Assembly (NCBI RefSeq): GCF_026210795.1
Contig: NC_089438.1
Coordinates: 1,633,501-1,697,500 of the forward strand
Direction of reading: 5' to 3'
Length of the DNA stretch: 64,000 nt
From: Rhizophagus irregularis
Lineage: Eukaryota > Glomeromycota > Glomeromycetes > Glomerales > Glomeraceae
The notes beneath the pieces were generated by a model, which made no database searches, was not told the origin of the DNA, and worked only from the letters and a program-made list of their open reading frames with translations. The position numbers and the translations under genes were made by a program. Within the stretch, counting starts at the first letter, position 1; every line of letters starts with the position of its first letter. Shown in pieces: positions 24,250-35,839 of the stretch.

Positions 24250-27200
24250 ATGTCTAAAACGAATGTAGGTAGTATAATTTCCCTTGGATGCATTAGAGGC
24301 ATGCTCGATGAAAATGAATCGTCTAGGCCAAAAAATCCGGTCCTCCAGTTAGTGAGAGTTAACCCAGGCGTCGGTGAACAAGGTGGCTCAAGATATAAGT
24401 GAGTTTTAGTAAGGAAGCGAAGAAAATCGGGATATAATTGCTAACGCGTATTATTTTAATAACGCGTCCTCCTTCCAACTCGTGTAACACATTTAAAAAC
24501 GCGTCTTTATTGAAGAAATTAAAGTAACTAAATACCAAAAAAAAAAAATTATTTTAATAGGATTGGGCTTTCGGATGGCTTTGAACTTATTCAAGGTATT
24601 TATCACTATTATAAAACGATTTAAGTAAAATTAAAGTAATTTTATTCGCTTTCATTAGGCATAATTCCAGAACATTTAATTAAGACAGTATGCAACGGAA
24701 AAAAGCTGGATAGAGGCATGATAATTAAGTTGACCAATTATAACCTTAGTAATTCTATCCCACTTCAAGCCAGTAAAAACACATCGAAGTAATACTTTTT
24801 TTTTTTATTTTTGAGAATTATGCCGGCAATGTAACTTAAGTTGAGCAAATTTAAATTTCGATATTTTAGGTACTTGGTTATTTTAGGGTTTGAACTGGTT
24901 AAAGACGTACCTTTGGAATTATATGGACACGGACACCTTAGTGATGATACTGAACGTTCTCGAACTGGAATTTCTCGTCCAAATCCAATTCAACCACAAC
25001 AACCGCCACAGCCGCCACAATTAAGACCACCTGTTCCTTCTAATTTTGGAATTAATAGCTCCCACAATAACAATATGTAAAATTATGAGCAAAATCATTT
25101 TATTATATTTATTGTTTATTTTTATTCTTATAACTCATTTAAATGTTTATATGTTTATTTAGCACTCCGCAAAGAAGTTCAAATAAAAATTCAGATGAAG
25201 GAATTTGTTCTATTGATAACATAAGTCCATACCATAATAAGTGTGTATCTATTTTAATATAACTTTTTTTTCCTTGTGAGAATAAATTTTGACATATTGT
25301 TTTTTAATAAAGATGGAAACTCAAGGCAATGGTTGTTCAAAAATCAGATCTTAAGACGTGGACGAATTCACGTGGGTCTGGCAAGTTATTTAATGTAACT
25401 TTAATGGATGACACTGTAAGTATAAAAATTATGCGGTTTGCACGTCCATTTTGTTAAAAGATTTTATTAAACAATTTTAAACGTAATAGGGAGAAATTAG
25501 AGCAACTGCTTTCAATCAACAAGCGGATGAATATATGAATCTATTGGAATTGAATAAGGTCTTAATAAAAAAAATAATAATAATAATTTTATTTATTAAG
25601 TTTTATGTATTTCGAATGTTCTAATTTCAAAATGTTCTTGTATTAGGTGTATTATATTTCTAAGGGAAAAGTCAATATAGCTAAGAAGCAGTTCTCAAAT
25701 GTTCAAAATGATTATGAAATAACCATTGAGGCTGGTACCATAATTGAACCGGTATTAATCTATTATAATCTAATAAATGCACTCTTATTTTTATAAAAAT
25801 ACTAATATTGTTCTTCTTCAAGGCTAATAATTCCGTTATGCCCATTAAAATAAAAATTAACCCTGTTAAAATTTCTGATTTGGTTAACTATGAAAAAGAC
25901 AATACAGTCGGTTAGTAGTAATCGAATATTGATATAATATGATAATTTGTTTAATTAATATATTATTTATGTTATTTAAATAGATGTTGTGGCCGCCATT
26001 AAAGAAATTTCTGAGACGACCCAAGTAATGACAAAAAATCAAAAAATGGTACACCGATTGTTTATTTTATTATTTTTAATTAGTCATAATTCATTAACCT
26101 TTATACAATTTGATTAGATTGACAAAAGGGATCTTATAATAGTAGACGAAAGTGAATTTGAAGTTAGATTAACTACATGGGGACAACAAGTTAATGAGCT
26201 TAGACACATAGATATAGGCACTATTATTGTGTGTAAAAATACGCGTGTTAGCGATTTTCAAGGTAAGTTTTGACAAAAAATTAATTTAATATTAAATTAT
26301 ATTAGTAACATATTTATTTTTTTAATATAGGGAGGAGTCTTTCAATGTATGGTACCAGTAAACTATTGATCGATCCTAATATACCAGAGACTAATTCTAT
26401 ACGTAAATGGTAAGATATTTCTAGAAATTATATATAGTTATAGCACGTATTTTTATTTAATCTATTTTATTGTTATATACTATAGGGTGGCTAACGGAGG
26501 ACTAAAAATCGAAACAAAGTTATTTTCAGGTTCTTCTTATTCAACGGGGTCTATAAATTCTCCCGAAAAGACAATGTCACAAATCATTAATGAGAATATT
26601 GGCAATAATGAAAAGGTATATATTATTGAATTTACTTGTTTCAAGTTTTTTTTCATTATTTAAATTTTTTTTGTATGTAATTTACAGGCTGAATATTTTG
26701 TTACAAGAGGGACAGTTGTATTCATCAAAAAAGAAAATATGTACTATGCTGCTTGTCCCAATGAAGGTTGTAACAAAAAAGTTATTGAAGATGGCGAAAA
26801 TTCTTATCGGTGTGAAAAATGCTCGCGCTCATATGATCACGTCGAATACAGGTATATTATGACAGTAACTTATTTTTTCGCACTCATAAAATGATTAATA
26901 AAATTTTTTTATTTGCTGAGATAGATATATATTTGGAATGAACATATCTGACCATACGGATAGTATGTGGTTCCAATGTTTTAATGACACAGGAAATACA
27001 ATTATTGGTAAAAATGCCAACGAGTTAAATAGTATGAAGGTATATGTTTGCCATAATATATGATAATATTAGTTCGAATTTAATAATTAAAGTTTTGCTT
27101 ACTGTAAATAGGAAAATGAGGAATTGGCCTTTGAAAATTGGATTGACTCTCGATATTTCAAAACTTACATCTTCAAATGTCGTGCGAAAATGGAAACCTA

Positions 27201-27385
27201 CAAGGTAATACTAATGTAGTGTTGATATACAGTTCATTATTTTTATTAAAAAAAAAATACACTTATTTTATCTTAATTAGGAAAGAAACATAATTAAATA
27301 CCAAGTTATGGAGGCTATCCCAATAAATTTTGTTGAACATGGGAAGACATTGTTGGATAACATTAAAGAACTAGAAGGATTGTAA
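24250..27385 (+). CDS. RFA1: Replication protein A large subunit (RPA1/RPA70)
   Basis: RPA1 is the large subunit of the heterotrimer that coats single-stranded DNA in replication, repair and recombination. The start is at 24250 ([20 protein letters not shown]). The N-terminal OB domain ([17 protein letters not shown], then [19 protein letters not shown]) is followed by a Pro/Gln linker. DNA-binding domain A starts [20 protein letters not shown] and reads [19 protein letters not shown]. Domain B includes [20 protein letters not shown]. Domain C carries the zinc ribbon [10 protein letters not shown], then YRCEKC (spacing C-x4-C-x13-C-x2-C, as in the family). The end is [19 protein letters not shown]. 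About 15 exons have GT-AG introns. Intron 1 contains three ACGCGT boxes. No key residue appears to be missing. Confidence 0.95.
24444..24504. promoter_or_regulatory. Three MCB (ACGCGT) boxes in RPA1 intron 1
   Basis: ACGCGT occurs at 24444-24449, 24462-24467 and 24499-24504, all within the first intron of RPA1. In yeasts this box binds MBF and times replication genes to G1/S. Location just inside the gene suggests either an intronic enhancer or a transcription start downstream of it. The role here is inferred. Confidence 0.45.
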
Positions 27386-28840
27386 ACGCTTAAATGATAA
27401 TTTTTCTTTACTAAGTAAGACTACTTTCTCATAAATTTACTTTGGCCTTTACTAAAAAAAACCTTTCCTGCACCTTTGACATAATGAAGCGGTTTTTATG
27501 AATAATAATAATAATCATGAGATGTAGCTATAGTGGGTATCATGTTTTAATTACGTATTCACCGACCTCAGATGAATATTATAATAAAAAAAAAATAAAT
27601 ATAGCTATGAAAAATTGTTTTTATTACATATAATTAGATTTCTATAAATTTTATAAATTTGATATTCGTGATTCGCCATTCTTTTCAGTCATTGATTAGA
27701 ATTGCACAGTAATAATTTACAATAAATTATACCATTTACTCGCTTGAATGAATATATTTCTTTTAATGGAAGTAATGCAAGAGCATGTTGAAAGATTTCA
27801 ATTGGAAGTGATATTATTACTTTTTGAAGCAGGGTCTCGTTCCATGCTAAAAATGTTAAATGTTATTTTATATAAAAATTTCGTTTTCACACGACCATAT
27901 AGAAATAAACGTTACCTCTTCCACTCTAAGCATCCCTTTCACTCTAAAAGTGATTCGGAATTTTGGATAGTACTTTCAAAAATGCTAACCATATTTTCTT
28001 ACCATTTAGTAATCGTAATCATTGAATTCATTTCTGTAATTAATAAATGATATGTTATCTTAAAAGTCTCTAAACTAAAAAAATGCTAATAAACAATTCA
28101 TTTATTACTACTAAGAACATTTTAATGCATCTCATTATGATAAATCCAATGAGCTTTTATTTATTCTTTTACAATTAATAGATAGTATAATACCTTGACA
28201 TTTTGCATATTAAAAGTGAATTTTTAAAAAATTCAATAGTATATTTTAATAATGTTTTACCAATTGGTTGCAAATATTAAAATATTACATTGTACAAAGC
28301 TTATTAAATTTATTATAATATAATGAATTAAATGGTAATATTTTCATATTTTTAACTTCAATAAATAAAAATGATTTAGAGATTTTCTGCAAAATGATTA
28401 CATTATATATACAGTAAATTTTAATAATATAAATTCTTTTAGTTTCAAACTTTATATTATAAAAATTAAAGTTATTTTCAAATTTATGTGAAAAATATGG
28501 TTGGAAATAAAATTTTAATTAAAAAATCCAGTTTCTAAAGAAGACATCTGATTTATAAAAATTTATACCAAATAAAGTTGATATCTCTACTGTTTTTTAA
28601 ATAGTTGTGAAATTTACAGCTATATAATAAAACTTAAAACTTAGAGTTGCAGTTGCAGATTGCAATTAATACCAAATTCATAAATTTTATTATAGTTGAT
28701 ATTTAATTCTAGTTACAAAATTTTTAGTAATATACAAAAGTTGAGAAACTTCTTGTTAAAATAATAATTTATGATGAATGCTTAACATTAGCTAAATATA
28801 TACTACAGTGATAAATCTAGCAAAAATATTATTTACCCTA
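27386..28840. other. Gene-free AT-rich stretch
   Basis: RPA1 3' flank followed by very AT-rich sequence. A 100-codon open stretch (27748-28050) has no recognisable domain or intron context. No repeat boundary was found. Confidence 0.4.
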
Positions 28841-29830
28841 ACAATGTGGAGGAAGAGAGATTTGGAGAGATGTTAACCAGAAAAGAATTAATTATCAAGA
28901 ATTATCCACAATTGGAAGAAATAATGATTATTCCTTTCACAAGTTTTTTTCAGTTTCTTTGAGTCAGTAGTAAGATAAATAAAGAAGTTAGTTCAGTTTG
29001 TAAATAATTATTTTTAATTATCCAAACTTGACTGAAATAATCATAATAAAAATAAACTGTTAAGAGTTTGGTTTACAAAATGTCCTTAAATTGAAAAACT
29101 TGAATATTAGTGGTAATAAGATAACTGAACTTAGTTTAGAAAAATAAAAAGAATTAATTAATCTTAATACTGAAGGCAATCTGCTTGTTAAATCATTGAT
29201 TTCTTTTTTTAAGGAAAAAAAAAAGAAAATATTAGTTGGTTGAACCAAAAGTGGAAAATTAATATTAGCAAATATTTTAAGTAGAACTAATGAGTTTGAA
29301 GAAGGCAAAATATTAATAAGTAAAACAAGAGAGATCCAAACAAAAGAGTTTAAAATAGAGGTAAATAGTAAATATTTTGAAAATGAAAAGATAAAATTTG
29401 AAGTTGTTGATATAATTGGTTTTGGCAATATTATGCTAACTACAAAAGAAGTATTGAAAGAAGTAGCAAAAACTTATTAAGAAATAAAGAATGGTTTAAA
29501 TCAAGTTCTTTTTATAATAAAAGGGAGATTTACAGAAGAAAAATTTGAAATATATCAAATTTTAAAAAAATTGTATTTAATAAAGAAATTGGTAATTTCA
29601 CCACTATTGTTTTAACTGATTTTGTTGATTTTGAGAATAAGGAAAAATGTAAAAAAGAAACAGAAAAAATGAAAATGAGAATTCAAATTTTTTCCAAATA
29701 CTTAATGAATATAAGAGAAAGTTAGTTTTTATTAATAATCTCTCAATAGAAATTTTTGGAAAAAAAGCCAAAAAGCAAATTGCTTTTCATTAAAAACTTT
29801 ACAAAGCCTTTCAAAGTAAATTAATAAAAT
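28841..29830 (+). pseudogene. Decayed LRR plus AIG1-type GTPase gene
   Basis: Leucine-rich-repeat remnants (LKNLNISGNKITELSLEK near 29080-29145) lead into an AIG1/GIMAP-like GTPase domain. Recognisable pieces are the P-loop remnant TKSGKLILANIL with a stop just before it (29241-29243), NEFEEGKILISKTREIQTKE, then KFEVVDIIGFG (the G3 region), NGLNQVLFIIKGRFTEE, then NFTTIVLTDFVDF (the G4 region). At least three in-frame stops and two frameshifts break it. LRR-AIG1 genes of this form are abundant in Rhizophagus-type genomes, possibly in innate recognition (function unproven). This copy cannot make a protein. Confidence 0.75.
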
Positions 29831-29849
29831 ATTTGGTTTCTTTACAAAA

Positions 29850-30905
29850 ACTTTAAGTTTTCAAGCGATATCATTTTAATATTATTTTAATATTGATTTA
29901 ATATTGATTTAATATGGATGCAATATCAAAATAAAATATTATCACTTTAATATCAAAATAATATCAAAATGATAATAGAAATGACATTGAAATAACATAT
30001 TTAAATTTAACTTAAAGATGTCATTTCAATGTCATTTTAATTATCATTTCAATGCTAATTTGAAATTTGTACCAAGATTATGCCAAATATATTAGCTTTA
30101 GAGTAAGTGTGATGTTTAGCATTATTTAGTGTCACATGATCACATGCAAGTCCAAATTCCAAAAACACTATTTATCTGAAGGATTTAGTTTTTTTTTGTG
30201 GTCTAAAACTTATTTGTCACCTGTTATTTATCACTGAACTTGATGTAACCTGACACAGGTTTCAGACGTGCTATTTCAATATTATTTCAATATTAATTTA
30301 ATATCAATACAGTCAGACCTCTATGTACTGATATCCTATGTACCGATAATTGCCTGTACTGATAAATTTTCTATGTCCCGTTTCACAATTAATAAAAAAA
30401 TCTCATTGTACTGATATTATATATGGTTTCATGATGTAATATGTACCGATACTTTTCTTTGCTCATTTATAATTAATACATAGTAAAATATACCAATACT
30501 TTAGGTTACACTGGTATTAATTCAGGTCAACACTATGAATTTGGCCAGAATTAACATAAAGGTTCCATCCAAATCACATGACATTTTAATATATTAGCTA
30601 TCCAGAGTTTACATAATGCTGGCAAGAATTGGATTTTGGCCCGCATTATGATTCACTAATGACAGTTATGTAACGATAATTTGATATACCAATATATTTT
30701 CCCCAAAATAACAGTATCGGTACATAGAAGTCTGACTATATAATATCGAAATAATAATACTTTATTTTGATGATATCATATTGATATTAAATCAATATTG
30801 AAATGATATTGAAATGATATCAAAACAATACAGTTAAAATAAACTTAATGATATCAATTCTATATTAATTAAAAATGTTAAGTTTCTATAAAGTTTTAGT
30901 TATGT
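29850..30905. repeat. AT-rich inverted-repeat element, interrupted by a MITE
   Basis: The left end (29850-29945) and right end (30760-30900) are inverted copies: gatatcattttaatattatt-type words on the left and their complement aatattgaaatgatattgaa on the right. Both ends lie next to aaaacttta/taaagtttt words. The interior holds many further copies of short (a/t)atcatttcaatgtcattt units (29980-30060, 30275-30300). A pogo-type MITE (30310-30738) is inserted in it. The exact ends and target-site duplication are unclear. Confidence 0.5.
30310..30738. mobile_element. Non-autonomous pogo/Tigger-type element (MITE)
   Basis: The ends are inverted: left CAGTCAGACCTCTATGTACT (30310) and right complement TAGTCAGACTTCTATGTACC (ending at 30738). 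The element is flanked by TA on both sides (30308-30309 and 30739-30740), the target of Tc1/mariner/pogo transposases. The CAGT-start TIR is typical of pogo/Tigger MITEs. The interior repeats the words tgtaccgata and tgtactgata, and has no coding capacity. Length is 429 bases. Confidence 0.75.
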
Positions 30906-30939
30906 AAACTATTAACCTAAAAATTTAAATAGTTTAATC

Positions 30940-31125
30940 TAAAGAGTTGATAATTTTAAGACTAAAAGAGAACAATTAGAGAAAGAACTAATTAATTTAA
31001 GAAAAGCAAATCAAACCAATTAAGAATTAACCAGAGAATATCTAGTTAAAAAAAAATAAAATAAAAGAGTTAAAAACTTGAATAAGACAAAAAAACAAAA
31101 AACTCAACTCTAAAATTTGTGTTAT
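30940..31125 (+). pseudogene. Coiled-coil remnant, probably 3' part of the AIG1 pseudogene
   Basis: A Lys/Glu/Leu-rich stretch reads KREQLEKELINLRKANQTN, then a stop, then ELTREYLV, with further stops and shifts. The C-terminal part of LRR-AIG1 proteins is often such a coiled coil. The fragment lies downstream of 28841-29830 on the same strand, beyond the AT-rich element, and is followed by two further insertions. Joining them is inference. Confidence 0.35.
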
Positions 31126-31129
31126 TTTT

Positions 31130-31362
31130 AAGGTTGCTTGCCAAAACTTAGGGATTTAGGCAAGATGGCGTTTCGCCGAAAAGCGAAATTCTGCCGAAAC
31201 TATATTAAAGTTATATTAAAAAACTGGCGAAACTTTGGAGAAAAGTGAAACTGCCGAAACTTATTATAAATGCGAAACTCTGCTGAAACTATAATAAATC
31301 TATAGTAAAATTTTGACAAAACTAATTGTAGGATTTTGAAGAGGTTTAGACAAGCAACCTTA
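31130..31362. mobile_element. MITE with AAGGTTGC ends, copy 1 (Mutator-like TSD)
   Basis: It begins AAGGTTGC and ends GCAACCTT(A). Its interior of cgaaact/gccgaaac repeats is closely similar to 33919-34162. Flanking sequences gttattttt (left) and gttatttct (right) match at 8 of 9 bases, fitting the 9-bp duplication of Mutator-like elements. It has no coding capacity. Confidence 0.65.
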
Positions 31363-31412
31363 GTTATTTCTTAATTTTGATTGAAAAGGAAAAATTTGGG
31401 CTAAGTTAAGGA

Positions 31413-32072
31413 TAGAGTTTGGAACTGGTTGTATTTTTGGAAACCAGATTTAAAACGGGTGCAACCGGTTCGACCCTTTTCAAATCGGTTTTTACAAACC
31501 CAGTTGAAACCGATTTTTGTACCTGGTTTTATATTTGTTTAATTATAATTAGCCGCATCTGAAGTCACGTTCCTAGTTTTCAATTATTAATAGTTAACAT
31601 ATGGAATTCTACTATGATCTACATTCCTGGATTAGAGTTTCCATTTTTGCATCTGGCTTACGCATGTACGGGGCACGTGACAAATTACAAATTTGCCATG
31701 AATTTGTCACGTGTACCGTACACTGTAATTTTGGCCAGAATTAAATGTGATCGGCATAAAATTGGCCGAGTTTATAATTCCAGCCAGAATTACAAACCCT
31801 CCAGAATTTGTGTAGCATAATTTTCTATAACTGATAACAAAAATTTAAGGTATCCCGGTGGCTAAACTATTTACCTGGTGTCACGTGATTTATAATTTCG
31901 TAATTCGGGCCGGCACTATAAAGTTTTGATATCACACCGGGTTGAGCACCCGGTTGCACTCGCTTTAAACGCAACCCGGTTTTTGCAGCATGAATCCGAA
32001 TTGAACCGAATCGTAAAAAAAACGGGTGGAACCAGTTTAAAAACCGGATGGTGCATCCAGTTCCAAACTCTA
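31413..32072. mobile_element. Non-autonomous hAT-type element
   Basis: The left end is tagagtttggaactgg and the right end is its perfect complement ccagttccaaactcta. Both are flanked by the same 8-bp duplication gttaagga (31405-31412 and 32073-32080). An 8-bp duplication and a TAGAG start are hAT hallmarks. The interior carries inverted pieces such as caccgggttg/gcaacccggt and the dispersed ggccagaatta palindrome, but no transposase. Length is 660 bases. Confidence 0.8.
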
Positions 32073-32080
32073 GTTAAGGA

Positions 32081-32857
32081 TAAAGTTGTTTTTGCAATTA
32101 AAATTAAGCGACTAGGCAATAATGATTTTAAAATAAGGATTATTTGCTGTCACTATAGAACTTCTTGAAATTACTTTTTTAAATAGAATAAAAAATATGG
32201 AAAAAAGTAGCAGAACTATTGTATTAAAGAAAGGAGAAAAAAAAAATTGAATATTTAACAATTGCTTATAAAAAACTAAAAAATGAAATTTCTGGTTTAG
32301 ATAAAATTTTTACGAACTAAAAAATAATCCTGAATTTGATAATATAAAAAGATTAAGCCAAGGAATTAAAAAAAATAACAGTTTAGATTTAGTACTAGTT
32401 TTATTCAACTATAAAATAATTACTTCTACTCAAATTATTTCATATCATTTGTCAGTAAGAATTGAATACCATTATTTCTGCCATCATTTTACATCTATTC
32501 TGCACTTGCTTCAAGTTTCATTATTTTTACCATTATCTGCCCTCATTTATATCATTTCACCATTATTTCACTTTTATTTTACCATCTTTTCACTATCATC
32601 ATTTTCTTCAATCTTCACTATTTTCACTATCATCCGCCTATTTACCATCATTCTGTCATTATTTTACCTTATTTTACCATTATTCTGTCTCTATTTTACC
32701 ATCTTTTTACCATTAATCTTTATATTTTTACTATTATCCACTTCCATTCTAGCCTTTATTTTCACCATTATTTTTCACTATTTTCATTATGAGCTTATTA
32801 TTATAATTAGTATTTAATAATAACAAATTTAAATATACTAGTATATAACCATATATA
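32081..32857. repeat. Remnant sequence and pyrimidine-rich low-complexity tract
   Basis: From 32081 to about 32430 there are broken coding-like pieces on the plus strand (for example EYLTIAYKKLKNEISGLDKIF) that may continue the AIG1 coiled-coil remnant. From about 32449 to 32790 a T/C-rich tract is built of degenerate accatta/tttcac units. It gives spurious open frames of 84 and 122 codons that I reject as genes. Confidence 0.4.
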
Positions 32858-33139
32858 CAGTGTATTACAAAAAACTGGAAAATTATTCATGTAATAAAAA
32901 TGTATATTATATGCTCAAAATAAACGCAACTTACATTGTATAAATTGTATAATAAACCTGAGACCTAAAGTTACATTTTGATATCTTTTGAAGTTATAAA
33001 TACTTACATTAACTTTTGAAAAAATTAGCAATAAATCCAATAATTATTTACTTCAAAGTAAAAAATATAACAGAAAATTAAATTAAATTTATACAACATT
33101 AATAGATTAGATTTAATTTAAAATACTCAAAAATTATTA

Positions 33140-33655
33140 ATTGCCGATTCATCTAAAAATGGCACTGCGTTACTAATAAAATTCAGGGTTAAATTTGCTG
33201 ATTTTGTGCTAGAACACAATCTTCAGAAAAAGATATTTTTATAGACGATATATTAACTATAAATAAAGGTCATATAATATACTGAAAAAATACTTGAAAA
33301 AAAAGAATTTGCAAAAAAATTATACATTCATATGCAAAATAATGAGTTTACTATGTACGCTCGTCAGATTTACATCTTAAAATGTAAGAAATTTCAATAT
33401 TTTATTTTACTATATTATGTTATTTACATTACAAACATATATTTTTTGGCTTTCTAAGCTTTTTTTAAAGACTTTTTTTAAAATATTTTCTTTATAGAAC
33501 TAGTAAAAAATCGAAGGGCACTTTTATTTGTAAAATGGGTGAAATGGGTGAAAGTTTATCCTGCGTGTCAGATGTAAAAAATGGGGTTTTTTATTATCGT
33601 TAATATTCCCAAATTTTATTAGTAACGCAGTGCCAATTTTAGACGGATTGGCAAT
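33140..33655. mobile_element. MITE with 45-bp inverted ends and TA target
   Basis: The left end starts ATTGCCGATTCATCTAAAAA and continues through ggcactgcgttactaataaa. The complementary right end (about 33612-33655) matches nearly base for base over about 45 bases. TA dinucleotides flank both ends (33138-33139 and 33656-33657), fitting a Tc1/mariner/IS630-type target. It has no coding capacity. Confidence 0.75.
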
Positions 33656-33776
33656 TAAGAATAATACCAAAAATAAATATTAAAAAATCTGCAATAAAGA
33701 AACATTTATAGTAAAATGATGAGAATTTTATTCTTTAAATTATCACAATTTTAGTATATAGTAAAAAATGCTAATA

Positions 33777-34606
33777 AATAGTTCAAATAGAACCCAGAAA
33801 TATATATACAGAGGTAAAGTACACAGATGCGTCACCATTATAGTAGAATTAGACGAAGTAAAGTTTTGATTTGCGTACAATTTTAGAATTTTTTATCTAT
33901 AATTAGGTCATCAAGATTCAAGGTTGCTGGAGAAACTAGGGGGTTTTGGCAAGTTGGCAAAATGCCGAAACAGTGAAACTTTGCCAAAACTATATGAAAG
34001 TCTTATTAAAAAGTTGGCGAAACTCTAAAGAAAAGCGAAACCTGACGAAACCTATTATAAATGCTGAAACTGCCAAAACCTTGCCGAAATTATAATAAAA
34101 TTATAGTAAAATTTTGGAGAAACTAATCATAGAATTTTGGAAAGATTTAGACAGGCAACCTTATCAAGATTGCATATTTTTTATCAAAATTTTTATATGT
34201 AAAAAATTAGTTTGTGTATTTTTGGCCTAAATTTGGCTAATCTTATATATATAATATATTTACTGTATGTACTAACCACATTGAAATATTTAGTATTAAT
34301 TGAAAGAAATTTCTAAGGGTTAAAAAGTGAAATTTTAGAAAAATATTATTAAAAAAATGGTAAATTCAATTTTTTCACATTAGTATTTGGTTTTATAAAT
34401 AATATAAAAGCCATGATAAAATAATTAATAACTTAATGTCTGAAATTTTATTTGCATATTTTTGCAGGATTTTCAATATCAGGTGTCAATTATGCATACT
34501 ACTTATATAAAAAGTCTCTGTGTACAGCTCATAGTAAAAAAATTTTTCGCTACCTGACCCCTATATATATATTTCTGGATTCTGTTCAAATTACAAAAAT
34601 ATGTAT
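33777..34606. mobile_element. Inverted-repeat element with another MITE inside
   Basis: ttcaaatagaacccagaaat and then atatatacagaggt near 33781 pair imperfectly with acccctatatatatatttct and then ggattctgttcaaatt ending near 34595. The arms are about 40 bases. The AAGGTTGC element at 33919-34162 lies within it. No coding capacity and no clear target duplication were seen. Confidence 0.5.
33919..34162. mobile_element. MITE with AAGGTTGC ends, copy 2 (9-bp TSD)
   Basis: It begins cAAGGTTGC and ends GCAACCTT. The interior of gccgaaac/gcgaaac units matches copy 1 at 31130. The 9-bp sequence atcaagatt flanks both sides exactly (33910-33918 and 34163-34171), as expected for a Mutator-like insertion. 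Length is about 244 bases. Confidence 0.75.
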
Positions 34607-35096
34607 AGTTTACATAAAACAAACCTAATTTTTGTCATTTAAATTATAAAATAAATTTGAATATTGGGGTTAAATTTTGACATTATTTAGGACTCTAGTG
34701 CTTTTTTACTTTTTAAAAAAATTAAAGAAAAATTTGGCATGAAATTCATAAATTAAAAATAGATGTAAAATCACTAAAAATTTCTTGTATTTTGTTAAGA
34801 TAAATGGAAAAAATGTGAATAAGAAAAAAATTCTTTAACAATATAAAGTATTTTATGCAAAAAAAATATAAATTTACTCTAAAATAGTTATAAAAAATTT
34901 TTAAATAAAAAATATATAATTATAAGCTTAATTATAGGAAAATTACTGAAATAAATTCCATATTAATTTATTATTGATAATATCTATGAGTTTCCAATCT
35001 TTCAAGTTTCAAATAAGCTATTTCATATATAATTTGATGAGATTGTTATGGTGTTATGGTCAATTTTTTAATTCTGATTTTTTTTGTAATACACTA

Positions 35097-35835
35097 TATA
35101 TCATGGATTTTATTGATACTTTGTTATTTATAATAAATAATAATTTATTTGATTATAATTGCCTAGTGGTGATTTTATTAAATTATTTAAAATTTTAAAT
35201 TTTAAAAAATCTGGTGAATTTTACCTTCTAATGAATTTCACTCTTAGTGAGTATTAAAATAAATTTTGGCATAGTTTTAGTATTCCAATTTTTTACTATT
35301 ATAATACACTTGCATAAATTACAAAGATGCATAAAATTTTAAATTTATTATAAAAATGCACAAATTTATGTATTATATGAAATTTTATAAAATTTATCTG
35401 AGTGCACAACTGCACATATTTTTTTTACACATTTCTAATAATATTTATAGTTAAAACAATGATAAGTCAATGATTTTTCATCATACTGTAAATGTCAATT
35501 AACAATCCTATATAAAAGTGAAAGGCAAAACCCCATTTTTTCTTAAATCTGTTGATATTTTAAGCTAATATCTAAACTTAAGTTAACTCTTAAATCTGTA
35601 ATACTTAACCCTAAGCTAATGCAAAATTAAAAAGAAAGATTAAAATTAGCATTTTTTTTTCTAAACCAACCATCTCTATCCTAACCTTAAATTAATAAAG
35701 CCAACTTCTAACTCTAAACAAACTTCCTAACCTTAATCTTAAGTCTTAACTCTAATCTAATTTTAAGCTAATGCCTAACTATAATGATTTACCAATTAAA
35801 ATTTTTATTTATCATTTTTTTACAATAATTACATT
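35097..35835. repeat. AT-rich stretch with degenerate CTAACCTTAA-type repeats
   Basis: Between about 35560 and 35790 the sequence is built of degenerate ctaa(c/a)cttaa words (ttaaccctaagctaatgc, tcctaaccttaaatt, cttcctaaccttaatctt). This is a decayed minisatellite. It lacks the regular TTAGGG/CCCTAA spacing of telomere DNA. The rest is plain AT-rich sequence. Confidence 0.45.
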
Positions 35836-35839
35836 TTTT

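Larger units (their letters stand above)
32858..35096. mobile_element. Possible Tc1/mariner-type remnant holding other insertions
   Basis: The left end TA-CAGTGTATTACAAAAAA (32856) and right end tttttttgtaatacacta-TA (to 35098) form an inverted repeat of about 17 bases flanked by TA. The roughly 2.2 kb between them hold no readable transposase but at least three other inverted-repeat elements. The short ends make this a tentative call. Confidence 0.35.

Noticed and set aside
27748-28050. 100-codon open frame after RPA1
   Set aside because: No recognisable domain, no splice context, and surrounded by AT-rich non-coding sequence.
32449-32817. Open frames of 122 and 84 codons
   Set aside because: They lie in a T/C-rich degenerate tract, overlap each other, and have only low-complexity Phe/Ile/Leu/Ser composition.
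35560-35790. Interstitial telomere repeat
   Set aside because: The ctaacctta words are irregular in spacing and sequence; there is no run of exact telomere units.
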